Assembly: GCA_031554275.1 (NCBI GenBank)
Contig: JAVBKB010000056.1
Span: forward strand, 1 to 7,666
Origin: JAVBKB01 sp031554275
Lineage (GTDB): Bacteria > Bacillota > Bacilli > JARBTR01
Reading direction: 5' to 3'
Length of the DNA: 7,666 nt
The notes beneath the pieces are model-generated. The model saw only the letters and a list, made by a program, of their open reading frames with translations. It was not told the DNA's origin and did not search any database. The first letter of the stretch is position 1; each line of letters begins with the position of its first letter. This document shows positions 1 to 5,961 of this stretch, in pieces. The translations under genes and the position numbers were made by a program.

Positions 1-204
1 AATAATCTATTAAAGACGAACTTTAATCTCATACATATGAAAACATTATACGATTATAATTCAGCCTGCAAGCAAAAAGTTCAATAATCGTAAAGTAATA
101 ACGATAATATTTTAACAACCCAAATCTAAAATAACAAATACTTTGGGTTTCTTTGGATTGGAAGAATCTCTTAAAGGTCTTACCTGTTTGGAATAATACT
201 TTCT
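1..204. other. AT-rich non-coding stretch with three small inverted repeats
   Basis: No convincing gene is seen here. Three short dyads are visible: ATTAAAG/CTTTAAT at 9-15 and 21-27 (5-nt loop), TACGATTAT/ATAATCGTA at 49-57 and 84-92 (26-nt loop), and AACCCAAA/TTTGGGTT at 117-124 and 142-149 (17-nt loop). The last is followed on the plus strand by TTTCTTT and could be a weak terminator for a gene entering from the left, but the stem is short and the loop long. A minus-strand frame stays open from about 227 down to a TGA at 29-31; its translation is rich in Tyr and Phe, as expected from AT-rich chance sequence. Confidence 0.3.
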
Positions 205-297
205 TTAGTCTTTTGATTTCCTCAAAAAACTCTTGACTAATGGTGAGAAATAGGACTTATATGCTAAGGCCAAATTGATTTTTTTATCAACGTTCAA
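205..297 (-). CDS. Doubtful 30-residue ORF with a good ribosome binding site
   Basis: A TTG codon (297-295) lies 6 nt downstream of an excellent GAGGAGG Shine-Dalgarno (310-304, minus strand) and opens a 30-codon frame, MNVDKKINLALAYKSYFSPL followed by VKSFLRKSKD, ending in TAA. The peptide is basic with no recognisable domain. A run of six T (minus strand; A224-229 on plus) lies near the end of the frame. A -1 slip or one added T there would join it to a second frame that stays open to 29, giving about 89 residues. It could be a small real gene, a frameshifted remnant, or chance. The ribosome binding site is the only strong argument in its favour. Confidence 0.22.
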   Translation of the reverse strand: MNVDKKINLALAYKSYFSPLVKSFLRKSKD

Positions 298-356
298 GTT
301 AATCCTCCTCAACAACTGGATGCAAATCCACAATTTCTAGTTCGAATCAGAAAACA

Positions 357-393
357 CATTAGAAAAGCTAAGATGCATTGAATCATCTTAGCT
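357..393 (-). terminator. Intrinsic terminator downstream of fhs
   Basis: A perfect 10-bp stem (AGCTAAGATG at 366-375 and CATCTTAGCT at 384-393) with an 8-nt loop is followed on the minus strand by TTTCT, giving four Ts in a row with the base of the stem. It lies 44 bp past the fhs stop codon on the strand that fhs uses, the expected place for a Rho-independent terminator. The T tract is short, so termination may be incomplete. Confidence 0.72.
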
Positions 394-436
394 GTGGACA
401 AATATATGAACTCTTTTTTTCTTTCGTATTAGAAAT

Positions 437-2119
437 TTAGAACAAGCCTTGCGGATTCCCGTCGGCATCAACATCCATATTTAAAGCAGCGGGCTGCTTT
501 GGTAAACCAGGCATTGTCATCACATCACCAGTGAGGCAAACAATAAATCCAGCACCAATTGAGGGTTTCAGTTTACGAATTTGAATTTTGAACCCGGCTG
601 GGCGACCAAGTTTGCTTGGATCATCGGAAAGGGAGTATTGTGTTTTCGCCATACAGATGGGCAGGTTACCCCAACCCTCATTTTCAAATTGAACCAGTTG
701 TTTCTCCGCTTCCGCAGAAAAGCTTACATCGTCAGCACCATAGACTTTTTGTGCTATTGTTCTGATTTTGTCAGCAAGAGGTAGTTCCAGTTCGTATAAA
801 TGGTTAAAATTATTTTCTGCACCCTCGATTTGTGCAATTACTTGCTCCGCTAATAATAAACCACCTTCGCCGCCTTTTTCCCAGACTTCGGTGAGCGCAT
901 AGTGGTATTGGTTTTCCTTGCAAAGCTTTTCAACAAGTGCAACTTCACTATCTGTATCGGAAACAAACTTATTAATCGCAATTACTGCAGGTAAGCCAAA
1001 TTTGCTTATTGTTTCAACATGTTTTTGCAGATTTGCAAACCCAGTTTGAAGCGCCTCTAGATTTTCGTTCACTAATTCGTTTTTATCCATTCCACCATGC
1101 ATTTTCAATGCACGTATTGTAGCGACAATGACTACTGCACTTGGTTTCAATCCTGCTGCTCGCATCTTGATATTCAAGAATTTCTCTGCACCTAGGTCTG
1201 CGCCAAATCCAGCTTCAGTAACTACATAGTCAGCTAGTTTCAAAGCAGTCTTTGTTGCAAGCACACTGTTACAACCATGTGCAATATTGGCGAAAGGACC
1301 TCCGTGAATGAGTGCAGGTGTATGTTCAATTGTTTGCACGAGGTTTGGTTTAAGTGCATCTTTTAATAGAAGGGTAAGTGCCCCTTCTACTTTCAAATCA
1401 GCGACAGTTACAGGGTGATTGTCATATGTATAGGCAACAACAATTCGTTTTAACCGTGCTTTCAAATCTTGTAAACTCGTTGCTAGACAAAGAATCGCCA
1501 TTACTTCTGAAGCGACAGTAATGTCAAAGCCGTCTTCCCTTGGAACACCTTGAATCGGTCCGCCAAGTCCAATAATGACATGCCGAAGTGCACGATCATT
1601 TAAATCTACAACCCTTTTCCAAACAATTTTCCGAGGATCAATATTGAGTAGATTCCCTTGATGTAAATGGTTATCAATGAATGCAGCAAGAGCATTGTTG
1701 GCACATGTAATGGCGTGTAAATCGCCAGTGAAGTGCAGGTTGATTTCATCCATTGGCAGAATTTGTGCATAACCACCACCAGTTGCGCCACCTTTAACTC
1801 CCATAACTGGGCCCAATGATGGTTCGCGCATTGCAATCATTGCTTTTTTCCCTTTTCGTGCTAACGCATCTCCCAATCCCACAGTAACAGTCGATTTTCC
1901 TTCTCCTGCTTTAGTCGGATTGATGGCAGTAACCAAGATTAAGTGCCCATCTTGTTTGGTTGTAAGCTTGTCTAGTACACTAAGTGAAATCTTACCTTTG
2001 TATTTTCCATAAGCTTCAAAATCATCTTCATCAATGTTTAAGCTATTCACGATATCCTTTATTGGCTTCATTTCCGAAGCAAGAGCAATTTCAATATCTG
2101 ATTTAATCTTTGTTTTCAC
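437..2119 (-). CDS. fhs: Formate-tetrahydrofolate ligase
   Basis: The enzyme makes 10-formyltetrahydrofolate from formate, tetrahydrofolate and ATP in the cytoplasm, supplying one-carbon units for purine synthesis and fMet-tRNA. The 560-residue length matches the family (about 555-560). Visible signatures are the P-loop AGEGKST at about residues 71-77, then EPSLGPVMGVKGGATGGGYA, HFTGDLHAITCANN, GGPFANIAHGCNS and TEAGFGADLGAEKF, all hallmark blocks of the Fhs family. The common TPAGEGKTT block reads NPTKAGEGKST here, a mild variant. The start is GTG, preceded by AAAGAGGTGA with about 5 nt spacing; the overlapping ATG at 2124-2122 is out of frame. The gene appears monocistronic, with its own downstream terminator and a long leader carrying a 16-bp inverted repeat. 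It has no obvious functional link to the branched-chain cluster to the right. The family call is very secure. Confidence 0.97.
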   Translation of the reverse strand: MKTKIKSDIEIALASEMKPIKDIVNSLNIDEDDFEAYGKYKGKISLSVLDKLTTKQDGHLILVTAINPTKAGEGKSTVTVGLGDALARKGKKAMIAMREPSLGPVMGVKGGATGGGYAQILPMDEINLHFTGDLHAITCANNALAAFIDNHLHQGNLLNIDPRKIVWKRVVDLNDRALRHVIIGLGGPIQGVPREDGFDITVASEVMAILCLATSLQDLKARLKRIVVAYTYDNHPVTVADLKVEGALTLLLKDALKPNLVQTIEHTPALIHGGPFANIAHGCNSVLATKTALKLADYVVTEAGFGADLGAEKFLNIKMRAAGLKPSAVVIVATIRALKMHGGMDKNELVNENLEALQTGFANLQKHVETISKFGLPAVIAINKFVSDTDSEVALVEKLCKENQYHYALTEVWEKGGEGGLLLAEQVIAQIEGAENNFNHLYELELPLADKIRTIAQKVYGADDVSFSAEAEKQLVQFENEGWGNLPICMAKTQYSLSDDPSKLGRPAGFKIQIRKLKPSIGAGFIVCLTGDVMTMPGLPKQPAALNMDVDADGNPQGLF

Positions 2120-2146
2120 AACATCACCTCTTTCAAATATTCATCT

Positions 2147-2281
2147 TGTTTCCTGATAAAAATATAAAATTGAATTGGCGAAATTCTAACTTTGTCAGTC
2201 AAGTCTAGCAGACGTTTAGAGTGAGCCGCTTTTCCATTCGCACATTACCCCATTACTACTTTATGTTTTTATCAGGAAACA
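2147..2281. repeat. 135-bp segment bounded by perfect 16-bp inverted repeats in the fhs leader
   Basis: The left arm TGTTTCCTGATAAAAA (2147-2162) and the right arm TTTTTATCAGGAAACA (2266-2281) are exact reverse complements separated by 103 bp. In fhs mRNA they would form a long closing helix that ends about 17 nt before the Shine-Dalgarno. The enclosed sequence has a small GTCT-GCT-AGAC hairpin (plus-strand dyad near 2204-2214), but I cannot match it to the tetrahydrofolate riboswitch or another known leader. The segment also fits a small MITE with TG...CA ends, although no target-site duplication is visible at its edges. The repeat itself is certain; its role is not. Confidence 0.7.
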
Positions 2282-2458
2282 GGATTATTAGTATTGTACC
2301 GTAAAGGAAAGATAATAGAAATTAAAAGTCATTGAAATATTCATGATTATTTTGCATCATTCAGATTTATCTGGTATTTTTGAAAAGGATGCAGAAATAA
2401 AGAGAATCCTTCTTTTTCTCTGAAACAATGAGTACACTTGAATTAATTGCGAATTCTT

Positions 2459-2487
2459 TTGAATTTCGAAATTGATTCTATTATTTT
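2459..2487 (+). promoter_or_regulatory. Candidate promoter with 12-bp palindrome upstream of the phosphodiesterase gene
   Basis: TTGAAT (2459-2464) and TATTTT (2482-2487) are separated by 17 bp, each matching the sigma-A consensus at four of six positions. The perfect palindrome AATTTCGAAATT (2462-2473) overlaps the -35 box and spacer, where a repressor could sit. A second dyad, AATTC-N4-GAATT (2452-2465), abuts it. In such AT-rich DNA both could occur by chance. Confidence 0.28.
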
Positions 2488-2528
2488 AATAAAATTAGAA
2501 ATTTTGTACTGTGGAAGGAATGGTAGCT

Positions 2529-3272
2529 GTGACTTTTATATTTGCTCATCGTGGTTACTCCTCTAAATATCCGGAGAACACTATGTTGGCTTTTCAGAAG
2601 GCCTCGGAGGTTGGTGCAGATGGGATTGAACTTGATGTTCAATTGACAAAAGATGGGCAAGTGGTTGTGATTCATGATGAAACGATAAATAGGACAACTT
2701 ATAACAAGGGGAGCGTATGTCAATTCACTCTTGCTGAACTTAAGCAGGTTCACAAAGCAAAATATTTTTTTCAAAAAGACAAAGAGGAAATTCCGACATT
2801 GAAAGAGGTGTTGGAATGGATGACTCAATCAAAAATGTTATTAAATATCGAGCTGAAGAACAATGTCAATCCTTACGTAGGTCTTGAGGAAAAGGTTCTT
2901 GACTTGATTAAAGATTATCGATTGATGGATAAAGTCATTATTTCTTCTTTTAACCATGATTCGATTGCTAAGTTAAGTAAGCTCAATACTGAGATTGAGC
3001 TTGCTCCATTGTATAATCAGCGGCTTTTTGAACCATGGAATTATGCAATCACACTAGGTGCAAAAGGAATCCATCCGAAGGCAACGACATTAACAAAGGA
3101 AACGATTGAAATTTCGCAAGCTGCAGGTATTGCAGTCAGACCTTACACTGTCAACAACCCCAAAAAATTATTAAATTTATTTCAAGCAGGTTGTGAGGCA
3201 GTCATCACAGATGTTCCTGAAACCGCAATTAAATTATGGAATGAGTCTGAACTTGGAACGATCGCGGATTGA
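2529..3272 (+). CDS. Glycerophosphodiester phosphodiesterase (YqiK/UgpQ-like)
   Basis: Enzymes of the GDPD family hydrolyse glycerophosphodiesters, the deacylated phospholipids, to sn-glycerol 3-phosphate and an alcohol. The 247-residue protein is a single GDPD TIM-barrel domain. It shows HRG (residues 7-9), PENT (15-18), the metal ligands in IELDV (E34, D36), the IHDE block (H49), and the later IELK block (E108, K110). There is no signal peptide, so it should act in the cytoplasm. I chose the GTG at 2529 because AAGGA sits 9 nt before it and the protein then begins two residues before the conserved FIFAHRG strand. The GTG at 2511 has no ribosome binding site, and the ATG at 2520 lies too close to it. 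B. subtilis yqiK also neighbours yqzF and the bkd genes, which supports orthology, but the exact substrate is unknown. Confidence 0.92.
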   Translation: MTFIFAHRGYSSKYPENTMLAFQKASEVGADGIELDVQLTKDGQVVVIHDETINRTTYNKGSVCQFTLAELKQVHKAKYFFQKDKEEIPTLKEVLEWMTQSKMLLNIELKNNVNPYVGLEEKVLDLIKDYRLMDKVIISSFNHDSIAKLSKLNTEIELAPLYNQRLFEPWNYAITLGAKGIHPKATTLTKETIEISQAAGIAVRPYTVNNPKKLLNLFQAGCEAVITDVPETAIKLWNESELGTIAD

Positions 3273-3331
3273 ATACCTGATCCAATTAGCGGATTTCCTG
3301 TTCCAAATGATGCCTAGACTAACTAACCAAT

Positions 3332-3364
3332 GAGCTGACTGTTGTTATTGCCAATAGTCAGCTC
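3332..3364. terminator. Hairpin terminator between convergent genes
   Basis: A 13-bp stem (3332-3344 with 3352-3364, one G-T pair) including GAGCTGACT/AGTCAGCTC encloses a 7-nt loop. It lies 59 bp after the phosphodiesterase stop and about 150 bp beyond the CDGSH gene stop on the opposite strand, so it could serve both. The flanking T tracts are poor on either strand, so efficiency is uncertain. On the minus strand the stem overlaps the predicted pre-duplication end of the small remnant frame. Confidence 0.55.
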
Positions 3365-3367
3365 TTC

Positions 3368-3407
3368 TAATGTCAGTAGTCATTTGTTAATGTCAGTAGT
3401 CATTTGT
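3368..3407. repeat. Exact 20-bp tandem duplication
   Basis: The unit TAATGTCAGTAGTCATTTGT occurs twice back to back, at 3368-3387 and 3388-3407, with no mismatch. Perfect identity suggests a recent slippage event or selection for the copies. Because 20 is not a multiple of three, the duplication shifts the minus-strand frame that runs through it. Confidence 0.95.
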
Positions 3408-3496
3408 ACCAGAGCCAGCATAGCATTACTTATGCCAGCGTTCAGCTTAACAAGTGTAGTTAGCCCTGCATGGGTGATCGTTTCTGCAGTGACCAT
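3380..3496 (-). pseudogene. Protein-like small frame, apparently cut short by the tandem duplication
   Basis: On the strand of the CDGSH gene and just past its stop, a 38-codon frame begins at ATG 3496 with MVTAETITHAGLTTLVKLNA and runs through GISNAMLALVQMTTDI to a TGA inside the second repeat copy. Removing one 20-bp copy would let it read on as RRADYWQ to a TAA at 3347-3345, a 43-codon frame. The balanced composition and helix-like pattern look coding. The open frame continues upstream into the last codons of the CDGSH gene (SEVQRLTFAIKT before the ATG), and no Shine-Dalgarno precedes the ATG. It may therefore be the tail of a lost or frameshifted gene rather than an intact one. I do not recognise the family. 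The plus-strand 60-codon frame over the same bases is judged a shadow. Confidence 0.35.
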
Positions 3497-3513
3497 GGTC
3501 TTGATTGCAAAAG

Positions 3514-4176
3514 TTAACCTTTGAACTTCACTCGTTCATGACTTGCATCACAAAATGGTTGATTTGCACTTTGGCCACATCGGCAAAGTGTGACTCGATT
3601 TCTAATTTCATATTGTTCGCCATCGGATGATTCAATTGGGACGCTGCCACGTACAAACAATCCAGCGCTCAAACCTGTTGTTTCGTCTTCGAGGACAATC
3701 AATTCCTGTTGATATGCATACTCGTAAGGCTCATTTTGTTTTGTTAATGCTGTCAGTCTTCCAGTTGGGCAATCAGCTGCTCCGATAATTGCTTCTTTTT
3801 GTAAAGCGGGATCGTCAGAAAGATGAATTAGTTCCCAAACCGATCCCTGTTTCCGATGACAAAACTTTGCATTGGCACAACGATGGTCATCCAATAAATT
3901 AATTGTCTGCCCATTGGTGAGTTCAGCTCTTTCTACATATGGAAGGTGCGAGCTAATCTCTGTGCCCTTAAATCCGATAACGCTATGCGTTCCGTCACAA
4001 TACACTTTTGTTTTGGACTGACCGCATCGGCAAATACGATATTCGCTAGCTGTAGGGAAACTGCCATCTGATGAATAAATTCTTTGTCCGTCTACTAAAC
4101 GGATTGTATTTTTTTTAAGGGGGAGCGAACCTGTAATAAGATACGGACCGTTCTTGAGTATTTTTATCCTTTTCAT
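3514..4176 (-). CDS. Iron-sulfur protein with two CDGSH motifs and a Fer4_19-like centre
   Basis: This 220-residue cytoplasmic protein has three potential metal sites. The first CDGSH motif is CRCGQSKTKVYCDGTH with ligands C49, C51, C60 and H64. The second, at the C-terminus, is CRCGQSANQPFCDASH with C198, C200, C209 and H213. CDGSH motifs bind [2Fe-2S] clusters through three Cys and one His. Between them C100, C106 and C136 (in CANAKFC and CPTGRL) resemble the divergent Fer4_19 domain found with CDGSH motifs in bacteria. The function is probably electron transfer or iron-sulfur/redox handling, but no substrate can be named. AGGAGG at 4190-4185 gives 8-nt spacing to the ATG at 4176; the ATG at 4179 (5 nt) is also possible, and the TTG at 4182 is too close. 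No promoter was identified in the 171-bp gap to yqzF, so joint transcription is possible. Confidence 0.87.
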   Translation of the reverse strand: MKRIKILKNGPYLITGSLPLKKNTIRLVDGQRIYSSDGSFPTASEYRICRCGQSKTKVYCDGTHSVIGFKGTEISSHLPYVERAELTNGQTINLLDDHRCANAKFCHRKQGSVWELIHLSDDPALQKEAIIGAADCPTGRLTALTKQNEPYEYAYQQELIVLEDETTGLSAGLFVRGSVPIESSDGEQYEIRNRVTLCRCGQSANQPFCDASHERVKFKG

Positions 4177-4353
4177 CATCAAATCCTCCTTGCGTAATAA
4201 GCCGAAAATGATTTGGACTTTGCATGGGTAACGAAATTTGAAGATATTTCATCTAGAAAATATAATTCATAATTAAGTTGTTACTCCCTAACATATTGTT
4301 TCCCCACGAGATTTATCATCTGATCAATAAATTATTAATCCTCTTCGCTTTAA

Positions 4354-4587
4354 CTAAAATGGTTTTCGGTTTGCACGATAGTTGCGTTTGCGATCTCGGT
4401 AATGGATAAAGCTCGCGATAAAAACCACCCCAATGATACAAAATAGCAATCCTATACCTAATTGAAAAAGAATAGAATGTATTGGAGTGTGATAAATACT
4501 GAAAAGGGCATCACGCATCCAGGTAATGCCCACTACTGCTAATGCTCCTGGAATCACGACAATTACTAACGCAAGAAATCTTTGCAA
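4354..4587 (-). CDS. yqzF: YqzF-like small membrane protein (DUF2627)
   Basis: This 77-residue protein has two hydrophobic segments, about residues 3-23 and 39-61, and a strongly basic C-terminal tail (HYRDRKRNYRANRKPF). It should be an inner-membrane hairpin with a short loop carrying MRDALF. The opening MQRFLALVIVVIPG, the GI-x2-MRD-x-LF block and the final RDRKRN match my memory of B. subtilis YqzF and the DUF2627 family, whose function is unknown. I place the start at TTG 4587, because GAGGTG (4599-4594) lies 6 nt upstream and this gives the usual length. The longer ATG reading from 4617 adds residues the family lacks. In B. subtilis yqzF also lies beside yqiK and the bkd operon, so the neighbourhood supports the call. 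Confidence 0.8.
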   Translation of the reverse strand: MQRFLALVIVVIPGALAVVGITWMRDALFSIYHTPIHSILFQLGIGLLFCIIGVVFIASFIHYRDRKRNYRANRKPF

Positions 4588-4623
4588 TGGTTTCACCTCA
4601 GGAATAATTTTCATTTTCAATGA

Positions 4624-4759
4624 ATTGTGTCATTTTCTATGTTGAGTAAGATAAATTGTCTCTAATTGTGTCTGCTTGTATACTGTATGAGCAAATGATA
4701 GATCCATTGTTTCAATCACGGTAAATTATTGAGTCAAATGGACCTGTTCAAATTGAGTC
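4624..4759 (+). repeat. Five ATTG(A/T)(G/C)TC direct repeats upstream of bcd
   Basis: Copies lie at 4624-4631 (ATTGTGTC), 4655-4662 (ATTGTCTC), 4665-4672 (ATTGTGTC), 4728-4735 (ATTGAGTC) and 4752-4759 (ATTGAGTC). Start-to-start distances are 31, 10, 63 and 24 bp, so the first four are close to whole helical turns apart. The second overlaps the -35 box of the best promoter candidate. They may be binding sites for an activator or repressor of bcd. The motif is not one I recognise, and no statistical test was run. Confidence 0.4.
4656..4684 (+). promoter_or_regulatory. Candidate sigma-A promoter of bcd
   Basis: TTGTCT (4656-4661, four of six) and TATACT (4679-4684, five of six) are separated by exactly 17 bp. 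Transcription would start near 4691 and give a leader of about 165 nt. This is the best match in the yqzF-bcd gap. No sigma-54 -24/-12 element of the kind that drives the B. subtilis bkd operon was found here. Confidence 0.45.
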
Positions 4760-4779
4760 TTATAGCAACGATAGGCCAT

Positions 4780-4809
4780 TTGCCAATTAAGCAATTGCTT
4801 ATTTAGAAA
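4780..4809 (+). promoter_or_regulatory. Second bcd promoter candidate with a palindrome in its spacer
   Basis: TTGCCA (4780-4785, five of six) and TAGAAA (4804-4809, four of six) are 18 bp apart. The perfect 14-bp palindrome TAAGCAATTGCTTA (4788-4801) occupies almost the whole spacer, a classical repressor position. The start would be near 4816, about 40 nt before the bcd TTG. The palindrome is certain, the promoter weak. Confidence 0.33.
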
Positions 4810-4857
4810 TTATCATATTGTTTGAAAAAAATCCAACAAATAGAAAGGTGAACTGTT

Positions 4858-5961
4858 TTGGAGATTTTTAAATATCTAGAGGAATTTGATTATGAGCAGG
4901 TTGTATTTTGTCAAGATGCTAGCTCAGGTTTGAAGGCAGTTATTGCTATCCATGATACGACTTTGGGTCCTGCATTAGGTGGCACAAGAATGTGGACATA
5001 TGAAAACGAGGATCTGGCAATTGAAGATGCGTTGCGACTTGCTAGAGGGATGACCTATAAAAATGCTGCTGCAGGCTTAAATCTTGGTGGTGGAAAAACA
5101 GTTATTATTGGTAACCCTAAATTAGATAAAAACCCTGAGATGTTTCGGGCATTTGGTCGCTACATACAAGGTTTAAATGGACGATATATCACAGCAGAGG
5201 ATGTTGGCACGACAGTTGAAGATATGGATATCATTCATGAGGAGACAAACTTCGTAACAGGGATTTCTCCTGCTTATGGTGGTGCTTCAGGAAATCCTTC
5301 ACCAGTTACAGCTTATGGTGTCTATCGTGGAATGAAGGCTGCAGTGAAAGAGGTATATGGAACGAGCTCACTAGAAGGAAAAGTGGTTGCCGTACAAGGT
5401 GTTGGCAATGTAGCATTTTCCTTGTGCAAGCACTTGCATGAAGAAGGGGCAAAACTGATCGTGACTGATATCAATAAGGATCATGTTGATCGTGCTGTTG
5501 AATCTTTTGGTGCAACTGCCGTTGATCCAAAGGATATCTATGGTGTCAAATGTGATATTTATGCGCCTTGTGCTTTAGGCGCAACGATTAACGATCAAAC
5601 AATTCAACAACTTCATGCACGTGTCATCGCTGGTGCAGCCAATAATCAATTGAAATCTGTAGAGCATGGCAAACTTATTCACGAAATGGGAATCTGTTAT
5701 GCACCGGATTACGTGATCAATGCAGGTGGTGTTATAAATGTCGCTGATGAACTTCAAGGCTACAACCGAGAAAGGGCGATCAAGAAAGTAGAAACAATTT
5801 ATCAAAACATTGAGAGAGTGATCGAAATAGCCAAGCGGGACCATATCCCAACCTATCTAGCAGCAGACAGAATGGCAGAAGAACGGATCGAGCGCGTGCG
5901 AAAATCTCGTAGTCAATTCTTAACAAACGAAATAAATATCCTCAGCAGACGAGTAAAGTGA
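4858..5961 (+). CDS. bcd: Leucine dehydrogenase
   Basis: The enzyme catalyses NAD-dependent oxidative deamination of leucine, isoleucine and valine to the branched 2-oxoacids, with release of ammonia. It feeds the branched-chain 2-oxoacid dehydrogenase and runs in reverse for synthesis. The 367-residue length matches the family. The glycine-rich block AAAGLNLGGGKTVIIG contains catalytic K80; K68 (GMTYKNA) and D115 (TAEDVGTT) are the other conserved substrate-pocket residues. A Rossmann fingerprint, VAVQGVGNVA, starts near residue 177, and NNQL and YAPDYVINAGGVINVADE are also conserved. The start is TTG, fixed by AAAGGTG 7 nt upstream and by the family N-terminus MEIFKYLE. It stands first in the plus-strand cluster, directly after the yqzF-bcd intergenic region, whereas in B. 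subtilis bkdR and ptb lie between. The 272-bp gap to buk is long for an operon. The identification is very secure. Confidence 0.97.
   Translation: MEIFKYLEEFDYEQVVFCQDASSGLKAVIAIHDTTLGPALGGTRMWTYENEDLAIEDALRLARGMTYKNAAAGLNLGGGKTVIIGNPKLDKNPEMFRAFGRYIQGLNGRYITAEDVGTTVEDMDIIHEETNFVTGISPAYGGASGNPSPVTAYGVYRGMKAAVKEVYGTSSLEGKVVAVQGVGNVAFSLCKHLHEEGAKLIVTDINKDHVDRAVESFGATAVDPKDIYGVKCDIYAPCALGATINDQTIQQLHARVIAGAANNQLKSVEHGKLIHEMGICYAPDYVINAGGVINVADELQGYNRERAIKKVETIYQNIERVIEIAKRDHIPTYLAADRMAEERIERVRKSRSQFLTNEINILSRRVK

Larger units (their letters stand above)
2120..2528. promoter_or_regulatory. Divergent intergenic region between fhs and the phosphodiesterase gene
   Basis: This region must carry the start signals of two divergent genes. 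Toward fhs (minus strand) a TACAAT -10-like hexamer at 2298-2293 has a poor TTTCTA at 17-bp spacing (2321-2316). Transcription from there would place nearly all of the 16-bp inverted repeat element in the fhs leader. Toward the phosphodiesterase, a weak promoter candidate lies at 2459-2487. Between about 2300 and 2450 nothing coding is convincing; a 26-codon frame at 2343-2423 has no ribosome binding site. Both promoter readings are inference from weak matches. Confidence 0.35.

Noticed and set aside
581..784. Plus-strand 67-codon frame
   Set aside because: Lies entirely inside the well-supported fhs gene on the opposite strand, with no ribosome binding site or domain.
1606..1836. Second minus-strand frame within fhs
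   Set aside because: Out-of-frame shadow of conserved fhs codons with unlikely composition.
2147..2281. Tetrahydrofolate riboswitch before fhs
   Set aside because: The location is tempting, but the enclosed sequence does not show the conserved elements I know for that class.
2343..2423. 26-codon plus-strand frame starting MIILHHSDLSG
   Set aside because: No Shine-Dalgarno and no family resemblance; length is within chance.
2481..2828. Minus-strand 115-codon frame over the phosphodiesterase start
   Set aside because: Antisense to the conserved catalytic blocks of the GDPD domain; its own translation looks non-protein-like.
3342..3524. Plus-strand 60-codon frame downstream of the phosphodiesterase
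   Set aside because: Antisense to the better minus-strand frame and begins inside the terminator hairpin; no ribosome binding site.
4183..4353. Promoter or terminator between yqzF and the CDGSH gene
   Set aside because: No acceptable -35/-10 pair or GC-bearing hairpin with a T tract was found.
4772..4800. Sigma-54 promoter before bcd
   Set aside because: GG and GC dinucleotides occur but never with the required 10-bp separation.
4802..4816. CodY box before bcd
   Set aside because: Best alignment to AATTTTCWGAAAATT has about six mismatches, too weak to call.
5575..5844. Minus-strand frame inside bcd
   Set aside because: Shadow of the leucine dehydrogenase coding sequence.
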